NCBI RefSeq assembly: GCF_024721175.1
Contig: NZ_CP099399.1
Span: forward strand, 2,232,001 to 2,296,000
Direction: 5' to 3'
DNA from: Rhizobium sp. Pop5
Lineage (GTDB): Bacteria > Pseudomonadota > Alphaproteobacteria > Rhizobiales > Rhizobiaceae
Length of the DNA stretch: 64,000 nucleotides
The notes under the pieces were generated by a model. It made no database searches. It saw nothing but the letters and a program-made list of their open reading frames with translations, and was not told the DNA's origin. The stretch's first letter is position 1; each line of letters starts with the position of its first letter. Both the position numbers and the translations under genes were made by a program. This document shows, piece by piece, positions 27,508 through 36,628 of this stretch.

Positions 27508-28202
27508 CGGCCGGCCCCTTCGGTGAATTCGCCCTTGTTGAGAGTGAGCGTGCGCCGGGCAAAGGCTGCCGCTTCCGGATCATGCGTGACCATGATGACG
27601 GTCTTGCCGAGCTCCCGGTTGAGGAAATCAAGCATGTCGAGAATATCGTTAGCCGACTTCCGGTCGAGATCGCCGGTCGGCTCGTCGCAGAGAATGAGGT
27701 CGGGATCGGCGACGATGGCGCGGGCAATGCCGACGCGCTGCTGCTGCCCGCCCGACATGTTGGACGGAAACTGCCGCTGCCGCCCGGCAAGCCCGACGAG
27801 CTCCATGACCGTGTCGACCCGCGCCAGCCTCTCCTTGCGCCCAAGCGGCTTCAGGAGCAGCGGCAGCTCGATATTCTCAGCCGCATTCAGCATCGGCAGC
27901 AGATTGTAGAACTGGAAGACGATCCCCATGCTATGCGCCCGCCAGGCCGCCCTCGCCGCCTCGCCCATCTGCTCGAGATGACTGCGCCCGATCCGGATCT
28001 GCCCCGCATCCGGCCTGTCGATGCCGCCCAGCATATTGAGCAGCGTCGATTTCCCCGATCCCGACGGCCCCATGACCGCCACGAAATCCCCGCGCGGAAT
28101 GGAAAGATCGAGCCCCGAAAAGATCGGTATGGTCTCCCCGCCGATGCTGAAGGACTTCTTGACGCCCGCAAGGGCGATGTAGGGTTCTGTGGTATCGGTC
28201 AT
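27504..28202 (-). CDS. ABC transporter ATP-binding protein (MacB/LolD type)
   Basis: 232 residues; ATG 28202 with AAGGAGCAGAGCG. Walker A MGPSGSGKSTLLN, Q-loop region GIVFQFYNLLPMLNA, signature NMSGGQQQRVGIARAI, Walker B LILCDEPTGDLD, switch His MVTHDP. It powers the two FtsX-like permeases encoded directly downstream. Confidence 0.94.
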   Translation of the reverse strand: MTDTTEPYIALAGVKKSFSIGGETIPIFSGLDLSIPRGDFVAVMGPSGSGKSTLLNMLGGIDRPDAGQIRIGRSHLEQMGEAARAAWRAHSMGIVFQFYNLLPMLNAAENIELPLLLKPLGRKERLARVDTVMELVGLAGRQRQFPSNMSGGQQQRVGIARAIVADPDLILCDEPTGDLDRKSANDILDMLDFLNRELGKTVIMVTHDPEAAAFARRTLTLNKGEFTEGAGR

Positions 28203-28284
28203 CGCTCTGCTCCTTGATGGTTGGTTATTGACGCTTGGGTCGGCGCCTGCCTCCCCTTCTCCCCAGCGGGCATCCGAAGGGTCG

Positions 28285-28345
28285 CCTCGCAGATTATCCT
28301 GAGGTACGGAGGCCAACGGCCGGAGCCTCGAAAGACGCCGGCGGG
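28285..28345. repeat. REP-like repeat (family C) overlapping the adaptor gene's 3' end
   Basis: TTATCCTGAGGTACGGAGGC and CGGCCGGAGCCTCGAAAGAC. In minus-strand translation it supplies the last ~14 codons of the HlyD-type gene. Confidence 0.65.
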
Positions 28346-29466
28346 TGATCCTCCCCCACCACCAACCGAATCCGCGCCGCCATCGCAGGCCGCATGCCGG
28401 AAGGCGGCAAAGTGAGCCTCAGGCGCAGCGTCACCGTCCCCTTCTCCCTTGAGATAACAGGCGCGATCTTCGCCACCTCCACCGCGAAAGGCCTCTCGGG
28501 AAAACCGTCGAGAACCGCCTCGCCTTCGAGGCCCGGCCGCAGCAGCGCCATGTTGGCCTCCGCCACATCCGCATCGATCACCAGGCCCGCCATATCGGCA
28601 ATGACGAGCAGGCTCTCATTCTCCCGCACGCTGTCCTCACGCGAAAGCACCGTGTCGCCGGCATGCGCGTCGAGCCGCGTGACCGTGCCGGAGATCGGCG
28701 CCCGCACGGTCAGCGCCTCGACCCGCTCACGCGCTTTGTCGATATCGAGCCGCGCCTTTTCCAAATCCTGCCTTGCCTGCTCCGCCGCGTTGTCGGCAGC
28801 ATCGAAGGCCGTCTTCGCCGCTTCCAGCGCCTCGGCCGGCATGGCGTCGCGCCCGGCCAAGCGCTCGGCCCGCTCTCGCGATGACCGCGCCTGAGCAAGC
28901 GCAATCTCCCTCGCCTCCAGCGCCAGCGCCGCCGCCCGCCCCGATATCTCCGCGCCGCGACGCGCAAAACGCGCCCCGGCATCATCGAGCCGCACCAGCA
29001 CCTGCCCGGCCACGACCCGATCGCCGGCCTCGACCTCGACGCCGACGATCCGCCCCTCATATTTGGAAAAGACGGTCGCGATACCAGGCGCGACGACATA
29101 ACCGGAACCGGTGATCTCCCGGCTCGGCGCGGCCGCGCCTGGGATCAATGGAGTCGTGCTCCGGGTGGACGCAGCCGCCGCCCCGTCGTCCGGCAAAGCC
29201 CCTCCGGCTGTCGCCGCCTCACCCGCCGATATCGCAGCATCATCGCCCACAAGCCTTGCAAACGCCGCCTCGATCCGCGCCGGCATGTCAGCCCAATAAA
29301 CAAGGGCAACCGCCACCGAGGCCGCCGCCGCAAGCGCCAGCATCTGAGGCCTCCCCCACCGCCGGGCTCTGCGCTCCGGCGGCTTCCTCTTGAAAGCCGC
29401 GGGCTCGATCGAAAGCGATCTCAGCTTGGCGGCAATGTCTCGTTCATGTTCCGATGTCGTGTTCAT
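28294..29466 (-). CDS. HlyD/RND-type periplasmic adaptor of the ABC efflux system
   Basis: 390 residues from ATG 29466. Cytosolic basic tail, one TM (MLALAAAASVAVALVYWADM), lipoyl half-motif (ATVFSKYEGRIVGVEVEAGD), long coiled-coil hairpin (~195-270, rich in Ala/Glu/Arg), second lipoyl half (VRAPISGTVTRLDAHAGDTV) and beta-barrel. This is the membrane-fusion partner of the MacB-like ATPase/permeases 91 bp downstream: a tripartite exporter lacking its own outer-membrane channel gene. The last residues (ASFEAPAVGLRTSG) derive from a REP repeat. Confidence 0.9.
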   Translation of the reverse strand: MNTTSEHERDIAAKLRSLSIEPAAFKRKPPERRARRWGRPQMLALAAAASVAVALVYWADMPARIEAAFARLVGDDAAISAGEAATAGGALPDDGAAAASTRSTTPLIPGAAAPSREITGSGYVVAPGIATVFSKYEGRIVGVEVEAGDRVVAGQVLVRLDDAGARFARRGAEISGRAAALALEAREIALAQARSSRERAERLAGRDAMPAEALEAAKTAFDAADNAAEQARQDLEKARLDIDKARERVEALTVRAPISGTVTRLDAHAGDTVLSREDSVRENESLLVIADMAGLVIDADVAEANMALLRPGLEGEAVLDGFPERPFAVEVAKIAPVISREKGTVTLRLRLTLPPSGMRPAMAARIRLVVGEDHPPASFEAPAVGLRTSG

Positions 29467-29590
29467 GCCGCCAGCATGGCCGCCGCCCGGAAAATCGCGA
29501 CCTCGAACATGTTTCAGGCGGTCCTCGATCGCGATTGAGGACGGAGTGGCGGACTCGCCCCGGCTGGATTTTCCGCCGGTGTGCTTGACA

Positions 29591-29766
29591 CCCCCCTCTG
29601 CCCTGCCGGGCATCTCCCCCACAGGTGGGGAGATCGGCTGGGCGCGACGGCTTCCCCAAACAACTCAGGCACTGTGATTGTCGATGCCGTCAGAGAGGGA
29701 GCGATGGTCCAACCTCTTGCCGATCTCCACCCTTGTGGGGGAGATGGCCGGCAGGCCAGAGGGGGG
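29591..29766. repeat. RIME-like palindromic element, copy 4 (family A)
   Basis: Arms as in copy 1; core CTTCCCCAAACAACTCAGGC and AGAGAGGGAGCGATGGTCCA. Same core orientation as copy 1. Confidence 0.85.
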
Positions 29767-29882
29767 TGCCACACGGCACGCCCTCTCCTGCGCTCGCAGG
29801 AGTGAGAGATGAGAGGTGGGTGCCCCGACAACAATCGATAGCGAAGTCCTTAGCCTCGAAGGACAAGGGTTTCCATCACCCC

Positions 29883-30890
29883 TCACCCCTTCCGCTGCCG
29901 CCAGGAAACCGGCGTCATGTCCGTCACCCGCCGAAATTCCCTATTGAAGTTCGACTTCGTCTGGAAGCCGACCTCGAACATTACCTCGGTCACCGATTTC
30001 TCCGTGCCGGAAAGCAGCCGGCAGGCTTCGCCGATCCTGTAGTCGTTCACATATTGCGAGACGTTCCTGTCCATCGCCCGGTTGATCGCCGCGGAGATCT
30101 GGCGGGCGGGGATGCCGGCTTTGCGGGCGAGCCGGTCGAGATTGAGATTGGCGTCGCGATAGAGCTTCCGCGTCTCCATCAGCGCGTCGATCGTGGCGAT
30201 CGTCTCCTTGTCCTCGCTCGTTTCGGGGCGCGGCGCGGTCTCCGGCGTCTCGGCCGGCGGCCGGCTTCGGCTGGCGGCGGCGGCCGCAATGCCGAGGATG
30301 ATGAGGCCGACGAGATTTCCGGTGCTGATCAGCATCAGGGCGCGGTCGTTGTGCGCCGAGATGAAATCGAGAAAGACGAAGGTATCGAAGGCGGCCGACA
30401 GACACAGTGCGGCGGCCGTGAAGATGATCGCCCGATAGGCGGGCACCGCCCCTTCGAAGGGCGCAAGCCGCAGCGCGTCGGCGCCAGGACGCATCAGAAG
30501 CAGGATGGCGCCGGTATAGCCGACGAAGACGAGCACCAGCGCAATGTCGACCGCGTCCCGCCAGAACGCCACGAGCAGCAGGATGAGGACGGCGGGCATG
30601 GCATGCAGCGCAATCCGGGCCGCAAGCGGCCGCCGGCTCGTCTTCACCAGCCTGGAAACCCCGGCATAGGCAAGCGGCGGCACGATCGCCGCAATGACGG
30701 GCGCGACCATGCCGACGGCCTGCACCCCGTAACCCCAGCGCAGGCTGACGAGAACGGATTGCAGCGCCGAAAGCAGGATGAGCGCCAGAAACGGCCGGTT
30801 CGGCGCCGCCTCCTCGTCGCGCCTGAGAACGGCGACGAAAAGGATCATGAGCAGGAGGGCGATGACCAGGGGAAGCGGAATGAAGATCAT
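29883..30890 (-). CDS. Membrane-anchored AraC-family regulator
   Basis: 335 residues. Residues ~1-210 contain about seven hydrophobic segments (MIFIPLPLVIALLLMILFVA, LMLISTGNLVGLIILGIAAA). Residues ~235-335 are an AraC DNA-binding domain with LNLDRLARKAGIPARQISAA and KSVTEVMFEVGFQTKSNFNR. This architecture senses a membrane or periplasmic signal directly. Targets unknown; the adjacent exporter operon is a candidate by proximity only. Confidence 0.88.
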   Translation of the reverse strand: MIFIPLPLVIALLLMILFVAVLRRDEEAAPNRPFLALILLSALQSVLVSLRWGYGVQAVGMVAPVIAAIVPPLAYAGVSRLVKTSRRPLAARIALHAMPAVLILLLVAFWRDAVDIALVLVFVGYTGAILLLMRPGADALRLAPFEGAVPAYRAIIFTAAALCLSAAFDTFVFLDFISAHNDRALMLISTGNLVGLIILGIAAAAASRSRPPAETPETAPRPETSEDKETIATIDALMETRKLYRDANLNLDRLARKAGIPARQISAAINRAMDRNVSQYVNDYRIGEACRLLSGTEKSVTEVMFEVGFQTKSNFNREFRRVTDMTPVSWRQRKG

Positions 30891-31089
30891 GGGGCTCTGA
30901 GATCGGAATGGCGAACGCTTCGATCATCGCCGAGATCGCAGGCGGGCGCGACCTCCATCATGTTTTAGAACGTGTTTTCGGCAGGGATTTTTCGGCGCAG
31001 GGCTGCCGCCTCTTCTCCTGCGGCTGGTTGCAATCTCCTCCTTCGTGATATAAATGTGATTTACGCAACACAAGACAACGGGCAACACC

Positions 31090-31530
31090 ATGAACCTCAC
31101 CACCGCCCTCGCCCGCGATGCCGCCGTCACGGAAGCGCTCCGTGCCGTCGATGAGGCGATCGGCGATGAGCCCCCGGGCGAGCAGGCCTTCCGGATCATC
31201 GCCGCCATCAAGGCCTTGCGCCCCGACCGTTCGCCCGAGGTAGCCGAACTGGAGCGCGTCGATTACCTGGAGACGGCGCAGAGGAGCGCTCGCGCCGCCT
31301 GGAACAGCCAATATGCCGCCGGCAGCCTCGGGCCGGAATGCGATGCCGTCGCCGGCATCGATACGCCGATCGGCCGGCTGAAGGCAGTGACCTGGCGGCG
31401 CCCGTGGCGCAACGGCAGGATCGCCTGGGCCAGCGAATATTACCTCGACGACGCCCCCGTCAGCATCGCCGAAATCCGCGCCGCCGGCCTGGCGCAGCGG
31501 CCGACGACGCGCAATAGGAGGAGGGGCTGA
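31090..31530 (+). CDS. Hypothetical cytosolic protein
   Basis: 146 residues, no signal peptide. Helical N-terminal half (LARDAAVTEALRAVDEAIGD) and a C-terminal half with WRRPWRNGRIAWASEYYLDD. No motif recognised. Confidence 0.6.
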   Translation: MNLTTALARDAAVTEALRAVDEAIGDEPPGEQAFRIIAAIKALRPDRSPEVAELERVDYLETAQRSARAAWNSQYAAGSLGPECDAVAGIDTPIGRLKAVTWRRPWRNGRIAWASEYYLDDAPVSIAEIRAAGLAQRPTTRNRRRG

Positions 31531-31610
31531 GAGCAGCTGTGACTGCCTTTCGCGGGCGTTCGTCGCTCGCACCTGATAAAGCGAACGGCAATTGAAGGTG
31601 TGCCGTGTAG

Positions 31611-31766
31611 CCCCCTCATCTGCCTGCCGGCATCTTCTCCCCGAGGGGAGAAGCGGAATCGCGGCGGCCGCTCGCCTCCCTTGTAACCTCAGCTCGGGAA
31701 TGAAGGCCGTGCGGCTTACCCCCTTCTCCCCAGCGGGGAGAAGATGCCGGCAGGCAGATGAGGGGG
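31611..31766. repeat. Palindromic element, family B copy 2
   Basis: CCCCTCATCTGCCTGCCGGC to GCAGATGAGGGGG with inner CTTCTCCCC hairpins. Confidence 0.8.
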
Positions 31767-31992
31767 CCACACGGCACGTCCTCCATTGTCTCCCGCTTCG
31801 CGCTCAGCGCAAGCGAAGGGCAAGCAAACAGCACAACGAGCTATCCTTCCCCAAACGACACAGAGACGACCTCTCCGCGGCAACCTCAAGGCAGGTGAAT
31901 TCTCCATCCATACGTTGCGATTATAACATCACAACTATCGAGACGACAAAATCCTGTCATCAACACCACCCTCAACACCGGGGAGCCCCACA
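31767..31992. other. Intergenic, promoter region of small-gene pair
   Basis: No supported gene. AT-rich around 31915-31960 ahead of the gene at 31993. Confidence 0.35.
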
Positions 31993-32247
31993 ATGCGCGG
32001 ACAGGTCTCGCTTTTCACCGATAACACCGCCTTCAAGGCCAGCGTCTCCGGCGGCAGCGGCAAGGGCTATTTGTCGCTCGACATGGAGGCCGACGGTGTC
32101 ATGGTCGTCATCTTCGCGCCGGCCGGGCGCCGCCGGGGGCTGGATCGCATCGCCGCCGTCATGAACGAGGAGTTCAACCGGCCGCTTGACGACGATGAGG
32201 AACTCGAGGCCGAACTTGCCGCAGGCATCGAAGCCCTCGGCTTCTAG
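31993..32247 (+). CDS. Small hypothetical protein
   Basis: 84 residues, start after GGGGAG. Beta-rich beginning (MRGQVSLFTDNTAFKASVSG) and an acidic helical end (LDDDEELEAELAAGIEALGF). The gene 4 bp downstream looks co-translated. Unknown function. Confidence 0.6.
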   Translation: MRGQVSLFTDNTAFKASVSGGSGKGYLSLDMEADGVMVVIFAPAGRRRGLDRIAAVMNEEFNRPLDDDEELEAELAAGIEALGF

Positions 32248-32250
32248 CCC

Positions 32251-32499
32251 ATGTTCGAAATCACTTTCACGCTGACGCGCGGCGACGAAGAGATCGAGCT
32301 CCTGATCGAATATTCTCTCACCCCCTACCATCCCGGCAATCGCCACGCGCGCCCCGAATTCTGCGCCCCACCCTCCGGCGGCGAGGTCGAGCACCTCACC
32401 GCCTTCCTCGACGGCGCGCCGCTCGACTTGACCGATGCCGAATACCACCTGATCGAGCGCCATATCGAGGAAACCCACGACCTCTGGGAAGCAGGCTGA
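32251..32499 (+). CDS. Small hypothetical protein, coupled to preceding gene
   Basis: 82 residues: MFEITFTLTRGDEEIELLIE, then a beta-hairpin and DAEYHLIERHIEETHDLWEA. Starts three bases after the upstream stop. The pattern resembles small proteins carried by phages and plasmids, but no phage gene is nearby. Confidence 0.6.
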   Translation: MFEITFTLTRGDEEIELLIEYSLTPYHPGNRHARPEFCAPPSGGEVEHLTAFLDGAPLDLTDAEYHLIERHIEETHDLWEAG

Positions 32500-32592
32500 G
32501 CGCGCCCGACGCTTCAGCCGTTGCCTATCGATATCCACATTGATTAAAACTCGGTCCTCGACTGACTTCGCAATGGCTCGGCAGATCATCTC

Positions 32593-33036
32593 ATGGGTTA
32601 CGATCTTCACATCACCCGCAAGACAAATTGGTTCGATCCGTCTCCGGCGATCACCCTCCACGATTGGCTGGACTATGCGGCTGGCGACCCCGAAATGCAG
32701 CACGAGGGGTATGCCGAGACGCGTGCCGGCGACGGAAATGTCGTGCGCGTGGAGCGGGCTGGGATCTGCATGTGGAAAGCTTATTCCGGCGGGGAAAATC
32801 GGCAAGGCACGGCATGGCTGACCTGGAGCAAAGGCAACATCGTCGCCAAGAATCCCGATCAGGAAACGCGCCGGAAAATGTGGCTCATTGCGCAGGCGTT
32901 TGATGCCAAGGTGCAGGGAGACGAAGGAGAATGTTACGATCAGGACGGCGAGACCATCGCGGAGCCGACCGTTACGACAGAACCCACCCCCTCTATGCCG
33001 GCAGATCAGAAACGTCCATGGTGGAAATTCTGGTAG
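32593..33036 (+). CDS. Hypothetical protein (MGYDLHIT-type)
   Basis: 147 residues. The N-terminal MGYDLHITRKTNWFDPSPAI is seen in scattered bacterial proteins of unknown role. The middle has ICMWKAYSGGENRQGTAWLTW. The C-terminal Pro/Thr-rich linker ends RPWWKFW. No signal peptide. Confidence 0.65.
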   Translation: MGYDLHITRKTNWFDPSPAITLHDWLDYAAGDPEMQHEGYAETRAGDGNVVRVERAGICMWKAYSGGENRQGTAWLTWSKGNIVAKNPDQETRRKMWLIAQAFDAKVQGDEGECYDQDGETIAEPTVTTEPTPSMPADQKRPWWKFW

Positions 33037-33057
33037 ATCGGCGGCGACAAATCGTCT

Positions 33058-33624
33058 TTATCTCGCCAGCGGCAATACCCGATCGCCCGCAACCAACCCA
33101 CGACCGGCCGCCGCAGCGGCATGCAGGCCGAGAAGCCCGATAGCCGCGAGTGCGTTGACCAGCAGAACCCCGGCCACGACGGACGGCGAAAATGCGCCCT
33201 CGCCCGATGGCAGCACTGACGTTGCGGCAAAGAGCACGCCTTCATAGCTGACGAAGCCGGCGAGGAAGGCGCCGGCGAGCGTCACCGGCAGATCGGCGGA
33301 GAGGCGCAGCACCGCGAGGGCCGCAGCGAGCGAGGCGAATGCGGCGATGCCGATCGCAAGCCCCCAGGCATAGCTGTCCCAATCCTGGGGATAGCCGAGC
33401 ACGAAATATCCGACCATCTGGTTGGCGAGCCAGGCCAGCAGAACCGCCGTCGCCGCCATCCGCCGGGGAAGCACGACCGCCGAAACCGCCGCCAGCGCCA
33501 CGAAAGGCGTGACGCAGGCAAAAAGCAGGCTGAGCGCCACGCTGGCGCCCGCGATGAAAACCACCCAGGCGGCGGCGAAACCGGGCGCGGCAGGGCGCAG
33601 GGGAAGCTGATTTCGTTCGAGCAT
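33058..33624 (-). CDS. Integral membrane protein, unknown
   Basis: 188 residues; ATG 33624 with GGAGTTTTTCG. About five or six TM segments (AAAWVVFIAGASVALSLLFA, VALAAVSAVVLPRRMAATAV, GLAIGIAAFASLAAALAVLR, VVAGVLLVNALAAIGLLGLH). No transporter signature recognised. A GGGCGC-AT-GCGCCC palindrome sits ~20 bases upstream of the ATG. Confidence 0.7.
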   Translation of the reverse strand: MLERNQLPLRPAAPGFAAAWVVFIAGASVALSLLFACVTPFVALAAVSAVVLPRRMAATAVLLAWLANQMVGYFVLGYPQDWDSYAWGLAIGIAAFASLAAALAVLRLSADLPVTLAGAFLAGFVSYEGVLFAATSVLPSGEGAFSPSVVAGVLLVNALAAIGLLGLHAAAAAGRGLVAGDRVLPLAR

Positions 33625-33642
33625 CGAAAAACTCCATTCGGC

Positions 33643-33656
33643 CGGGCGCATGCGCC
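33643..33656. promoter_or_regulatory. Perfect palindrome upstream of membrane protein gene
   Basis: GGGCGCATGCGCCC, 14 bp, followed (rightward) by an A/T run. It could be an operator or a short hairpin in the leader. Confidence 0.3.
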
Positions 33657-34039
33657 CCTAAAAAATAATAGCAAAATCACGCGAAAATGCCAGCAAGCTC
33701 CCCCTGCTGCCAGAGAACCGAAAATGCCGGCGCGTCGCGATAAACCAGTGAAAAACCATCAGGATTTCAGCGCCACGCCTCCCGCAGAATGGAAGCCGGC
33801 TACATATTTTCGGGCAATTACCACTAGAAGTGAAGTAAGCAAAAACGCGCAACAACCAAATCACATTAATTATTCAAAAACAAATAGATAAGTCACAGTC
33901 AAAACTCCGCGAAAACGAAAGATGCTCCTGCCTGCATTTGTGCGAAAAGTCAAAATTATTGTTAAATCCGCATTAATCCGAAAGTGCAAATATTCGCTAT
34001 CGTTTTTAGAGGGGGCGCCTCTTAACCTGGGAGCATAGC
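33657..34039. other. AT-rich intergenic region before chemoreceptor gene
   Basis: Much lower GC than the window average. It likely holds the chemoreceptor promoter. An AGAGG-GGGCG-CCTCT inverted pair occurs at ~34008-34022, just before the ribosome site. No gene seen. Confidence 0.4.
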
Positions 34040-35809
34040 GTGGATATTCTTGATCGTGGTGCGAATGCCGTTGCCGTTCTTGCTTCACTCTCCAAATCCC
34101 AGGCGATGATCGAATTCGATCTCACGGGCAGGATTTTGACGGCGAACGGGAATTTCTGCCGCGCGCTCGGATATGAACTCTCCGAAATCGTCGGCCAGCA
34201 CCACAGCATGTTTGTCGAGAAGGCTTACGCATCATCCGCCGAATACAAGGCCTTCTGGGCCAAGCTCGCCGCCGGCAGCTACGATCAGCAGCAGTACAAG
34301 CGCATCGGCAAGGGCGGGCGCGAAGTGTGGATCGAGGCTTCCTACAATCCGGTGATCCGCCGCGGCAAGCCGGTCAAGGTGATCAAGATCGCCACCGACA
34401 TCACCAGCCAGAAGCTGATCGCGGCCGAAGACTCGGGCAAGCTCGATGCGCTCTCGCGCGCCCAGGCGATCATCGAGTTCACGCCGGAGGGCGAGATCCT
34501 CGCCGCCAACGAGAATTTCCTGAATGCGCTCGGCTACTCGCTTTCGGAGATCAAGGGCCGGCATCATTCGATGTTCTGCGAACCGGCCTATGCCGCATCG
34601 CAGGAATACAAGGCATTCTGGCCGAGCCTTGCCGCCGGCAAGCTCGCCGCCGACGAATTCATGCGCATCGGCAAAGGCGGCCGCAAGGTTTTCATCCAGG
34701 CCTCCTACAATCCGATCTTCGACATGAACGGAAAGGTCTTCAAGGTCGTCAAATTCGCGACCGACGTGACGCCGCGCGTCGAAAACGTCGAACAGCTCGC
34801 CGCCTGCTTGACGAATCTGTCGAACGGCGATCTCTCGCAGACGATCGCATCACCCTTCATTCCGTCGCTGGAGCGCCTGCGCACCGATTTCAACAGCGCC
34901 TCCGACAAGCTCAAGCATGCGATGGCGACCGTTGCCGACAATGCCAAGGCGATCTCCTCGAGCTCGGAGGAGATCGGCAGCGCTGCCGACGATCTGGCCA
35001 AACGAACCGAACAGCAGGCCGCTTCCGTCGAGCAGACGGCCGCGGCTCTGGAAGAGATCACCACCACCGTCAAGGATGCGAGCAAGCGCGCCGGCGAGGC
35101 GGGCGAGTTGGTGACCCACACCAAGGCCCATGCGGAGCATTCGGGCCAGGTGGTGAAGGACGCCATCGAAGCCATGGACCAGATCGAAAATTCGTCGCGC
35201 GAGATTTCCAACATCATTGGCGTCATCGACGAGATCGCCTTCCAGACCAACCTCTTGGCGCTGAATGCCGGCATCGAGGCGGCCCGCGCCGGCGAAGCCG
35301 GCAAGGGCTTTGCGGTCGTCGCCATGGAGGTGCGCGAGCTGGCGCAGCGCTCCGCCAGCGCCGCCAAGGAGATCAAGACGCTGATCACCGCCTCCAGCGG
35401 CCATGTCGCCACCGGCGTGACGCTGGTCAGCAAGGCCGGCAGCGCGCTCGAGGAAATCGCCACGCAGGTTCACGATATCAACGGCAATGTCGTCGCGATC
35501 GTCAAAGCCTCGCGCGAACAGTCCACCGCGCTCGCCGAAGTCAACCGTGCCGTCAACACCGTCGACCAGAGCACGCAGCAGAACGCCGCCATGGTCGAGG
35601 AACAGACCGCCGCCAGCCACAGCCTCGCCCGCGAGGCCTCAGCCCTTTTCGAACTCCTCAGCCATTTCCGCTTCGACGACGCGCCGAGAGGGACCAATGT
35701 CTCGGCCCTTTCCGACATCAAGTCGGCCTCGCCGAAGCCGTTCCAGCGGCCCCGCCCGGCAAGATCCCACGGCTCGGCCGCCGTGGCGGAAGGCTGGCAG
35801 GATTTTTGA
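34040..35809 (+). CDS. Soluble methyl-accepting chemotaxis protein with two PAS domains
   Basis: 589 residues; GTG start at 34040 with GGGAG upstream. Two tandem PAS domains (~1-125 and ~140-250), nearly duplicated ([20 protein letters not shown] versus [20 protein letters not shown]). A short HAMP-like segment ([19 protein letters not shown]) follows, then an MCP signalling hairpin with tip [20 protein letters not shown] and C-terminal methylation helices. No transmembrane segment, so it senses a cytosolic or redox/ligand signal via PAS and signals to CheA/CheW, likely in a cytosolic array. Confidence 0.93.
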   Translation: MDILDRGANAVAVLASLSKSQAMIEFDLTGRILTANGNFCRALGYELSEIVGQHHSMFVEKAYASSAEYKAFWAKLAAGSYDQQQYKRIGKGGREVWIEASYNPVIRRGKPVKVIKIATDITSQKLIAAEDSGKLDALSRAQAIIEFTPEGEILAANENFLNALGYSLSEIKGRHHSMFCEPAYAASQEYKAFWPSLAAGKLAADEFMRIGKGGRKVFIQASYNPIFDMNGKVFKVVKFATDVTPRVENVEQLAACLTNLSNGDLSQTIASPFIPSLERLRTDFNSASDKLKHAMATVADNAKAISSSSEEIGSAADDLAKRTEQQAASVEQTAAALEEITTTVKDASKRAGEAGELVTHTKAHAEHSGQVVKDAIEAMDQIENSSREISNIIGVIDEIAFQTNLLALNAGIEAARAGEAGKGFAVVAMEVRELAQRSASAAKEIKTLITASSGHVATGVTLVSKAGSALEEIATQVHDINGNVVAIVKASREQSTALAEVNRAVNTVDQSTQQNAAMVEEQTAASHSLAREASALFELLSHFRFDDAPRGTNVSALSDIKSASPKPFQRPRPARSHGSAAVAEGWQDF

Positions 35810-35863
35810 TTGCCCGAAGCGGTGCCGGAGGCTCAGGCGCGGCATCTGCGCCTGCCGCCATCC

Positions 35864-36628
35864 TCAGTCCATCAGATATTGGATATGATGCCGGCCGTGC
35901 ACGGCCGATTTCTGCACATGGGCACGAACACCGAACACCCGACCGATCAGCTCTTCCGTCAGCACGTCCTCCGGCGTGCCTGAGGCCACGACCTCACCCT
36001 TGCGCAGTACCACCAGCTTGTCGCAGAACATCGCCGCCAGGTTGAGATCGTGCAGCGCGACGACCGAGGTGATACCGAGCCTGGCGATCAGCGAGAGGAT
36101 GTCGAGCTGGTGCTGGATATCGAGATGGTTGGTCGGCTCATCAAGCAGCAGTTCGCTCGGCGACTGCGCCAGCGATCTTGCAATGTGCACGCGCTGGCGC
36201 TCGCCCCCCGACAGCGTCTGCCAGAGCTGGCCCGCCCTCTCCCGCATGTCCACCCGCGACAGGGCCTCCTCGACGGCGGCATCGTCTTGCTCACCCCAGG
36301 GCATGAGCAGCCCGCGATGCGGCGTGCGGCCGAGCTGCACCACATCGCGCACGGTCAGTTGCGTATCGGTCGTCGACTGCTGCTCGACGAAGGCGATACG
36401 GCGCGCAAGCGCGACGCGCGACAGCGAGGCGATATCGTCCTCGCCGAGACGGATGATACCGCTACGGACCTTGCGCAGCCGGCAGATCAACCTCAGGAGA
36501 CTCGATTTGCCGGACCCGTTCGGCCCGAGCAGGCCGAGCACCTTGCCTCTTTCCACCGTGAGGCTGACGCCGTTAACGATGACGGTGTCGCCGGCGGCAA
36601 AACTCACCGCTTCGATCTTGATGCTCAT
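35864..36628 (-). CDS. btuD: Cobalamin-type ABC importer, ATP-binding protein
   Basis: 254 residues; ATG 36628 overlaps the permease stop by 4 bp. Walker A GLLGPNGSGKSSLLR, signature TLSGGERQRVHIARSL, Walker B LLLDEPTNHLD, switch His VVALHDLN. FecE/BtuD-type ATPase. The last gene of a three-gene operon behind a cobalamin riboswitch, hence the vitamin B12 (or cobinamide) assignment. Confidence 0.88.
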   Translation of the reverse strand: MSIKIEAVSFAAGDTVIVNGVSLTVERGKVLGLLGPNGSGKSSLLRLICRLRKVRSGIIRLGEDDIASLSRVALARRIAFVEQQSTTDTQLTVRDVVQLGRTPHRGLLMPWGEQDDAAVEEALSRVDMRERAGQLWQTLSGGERQRVHIARSLAQSPSELLLDEPTNHLDIQHQLDILSLIARLGITSVVALHDLNLAAMFCDKLVVLRKGEVVASGTPEDVLTEELIGRVFGVRAHVQKSAVHGRHHIQYLMD

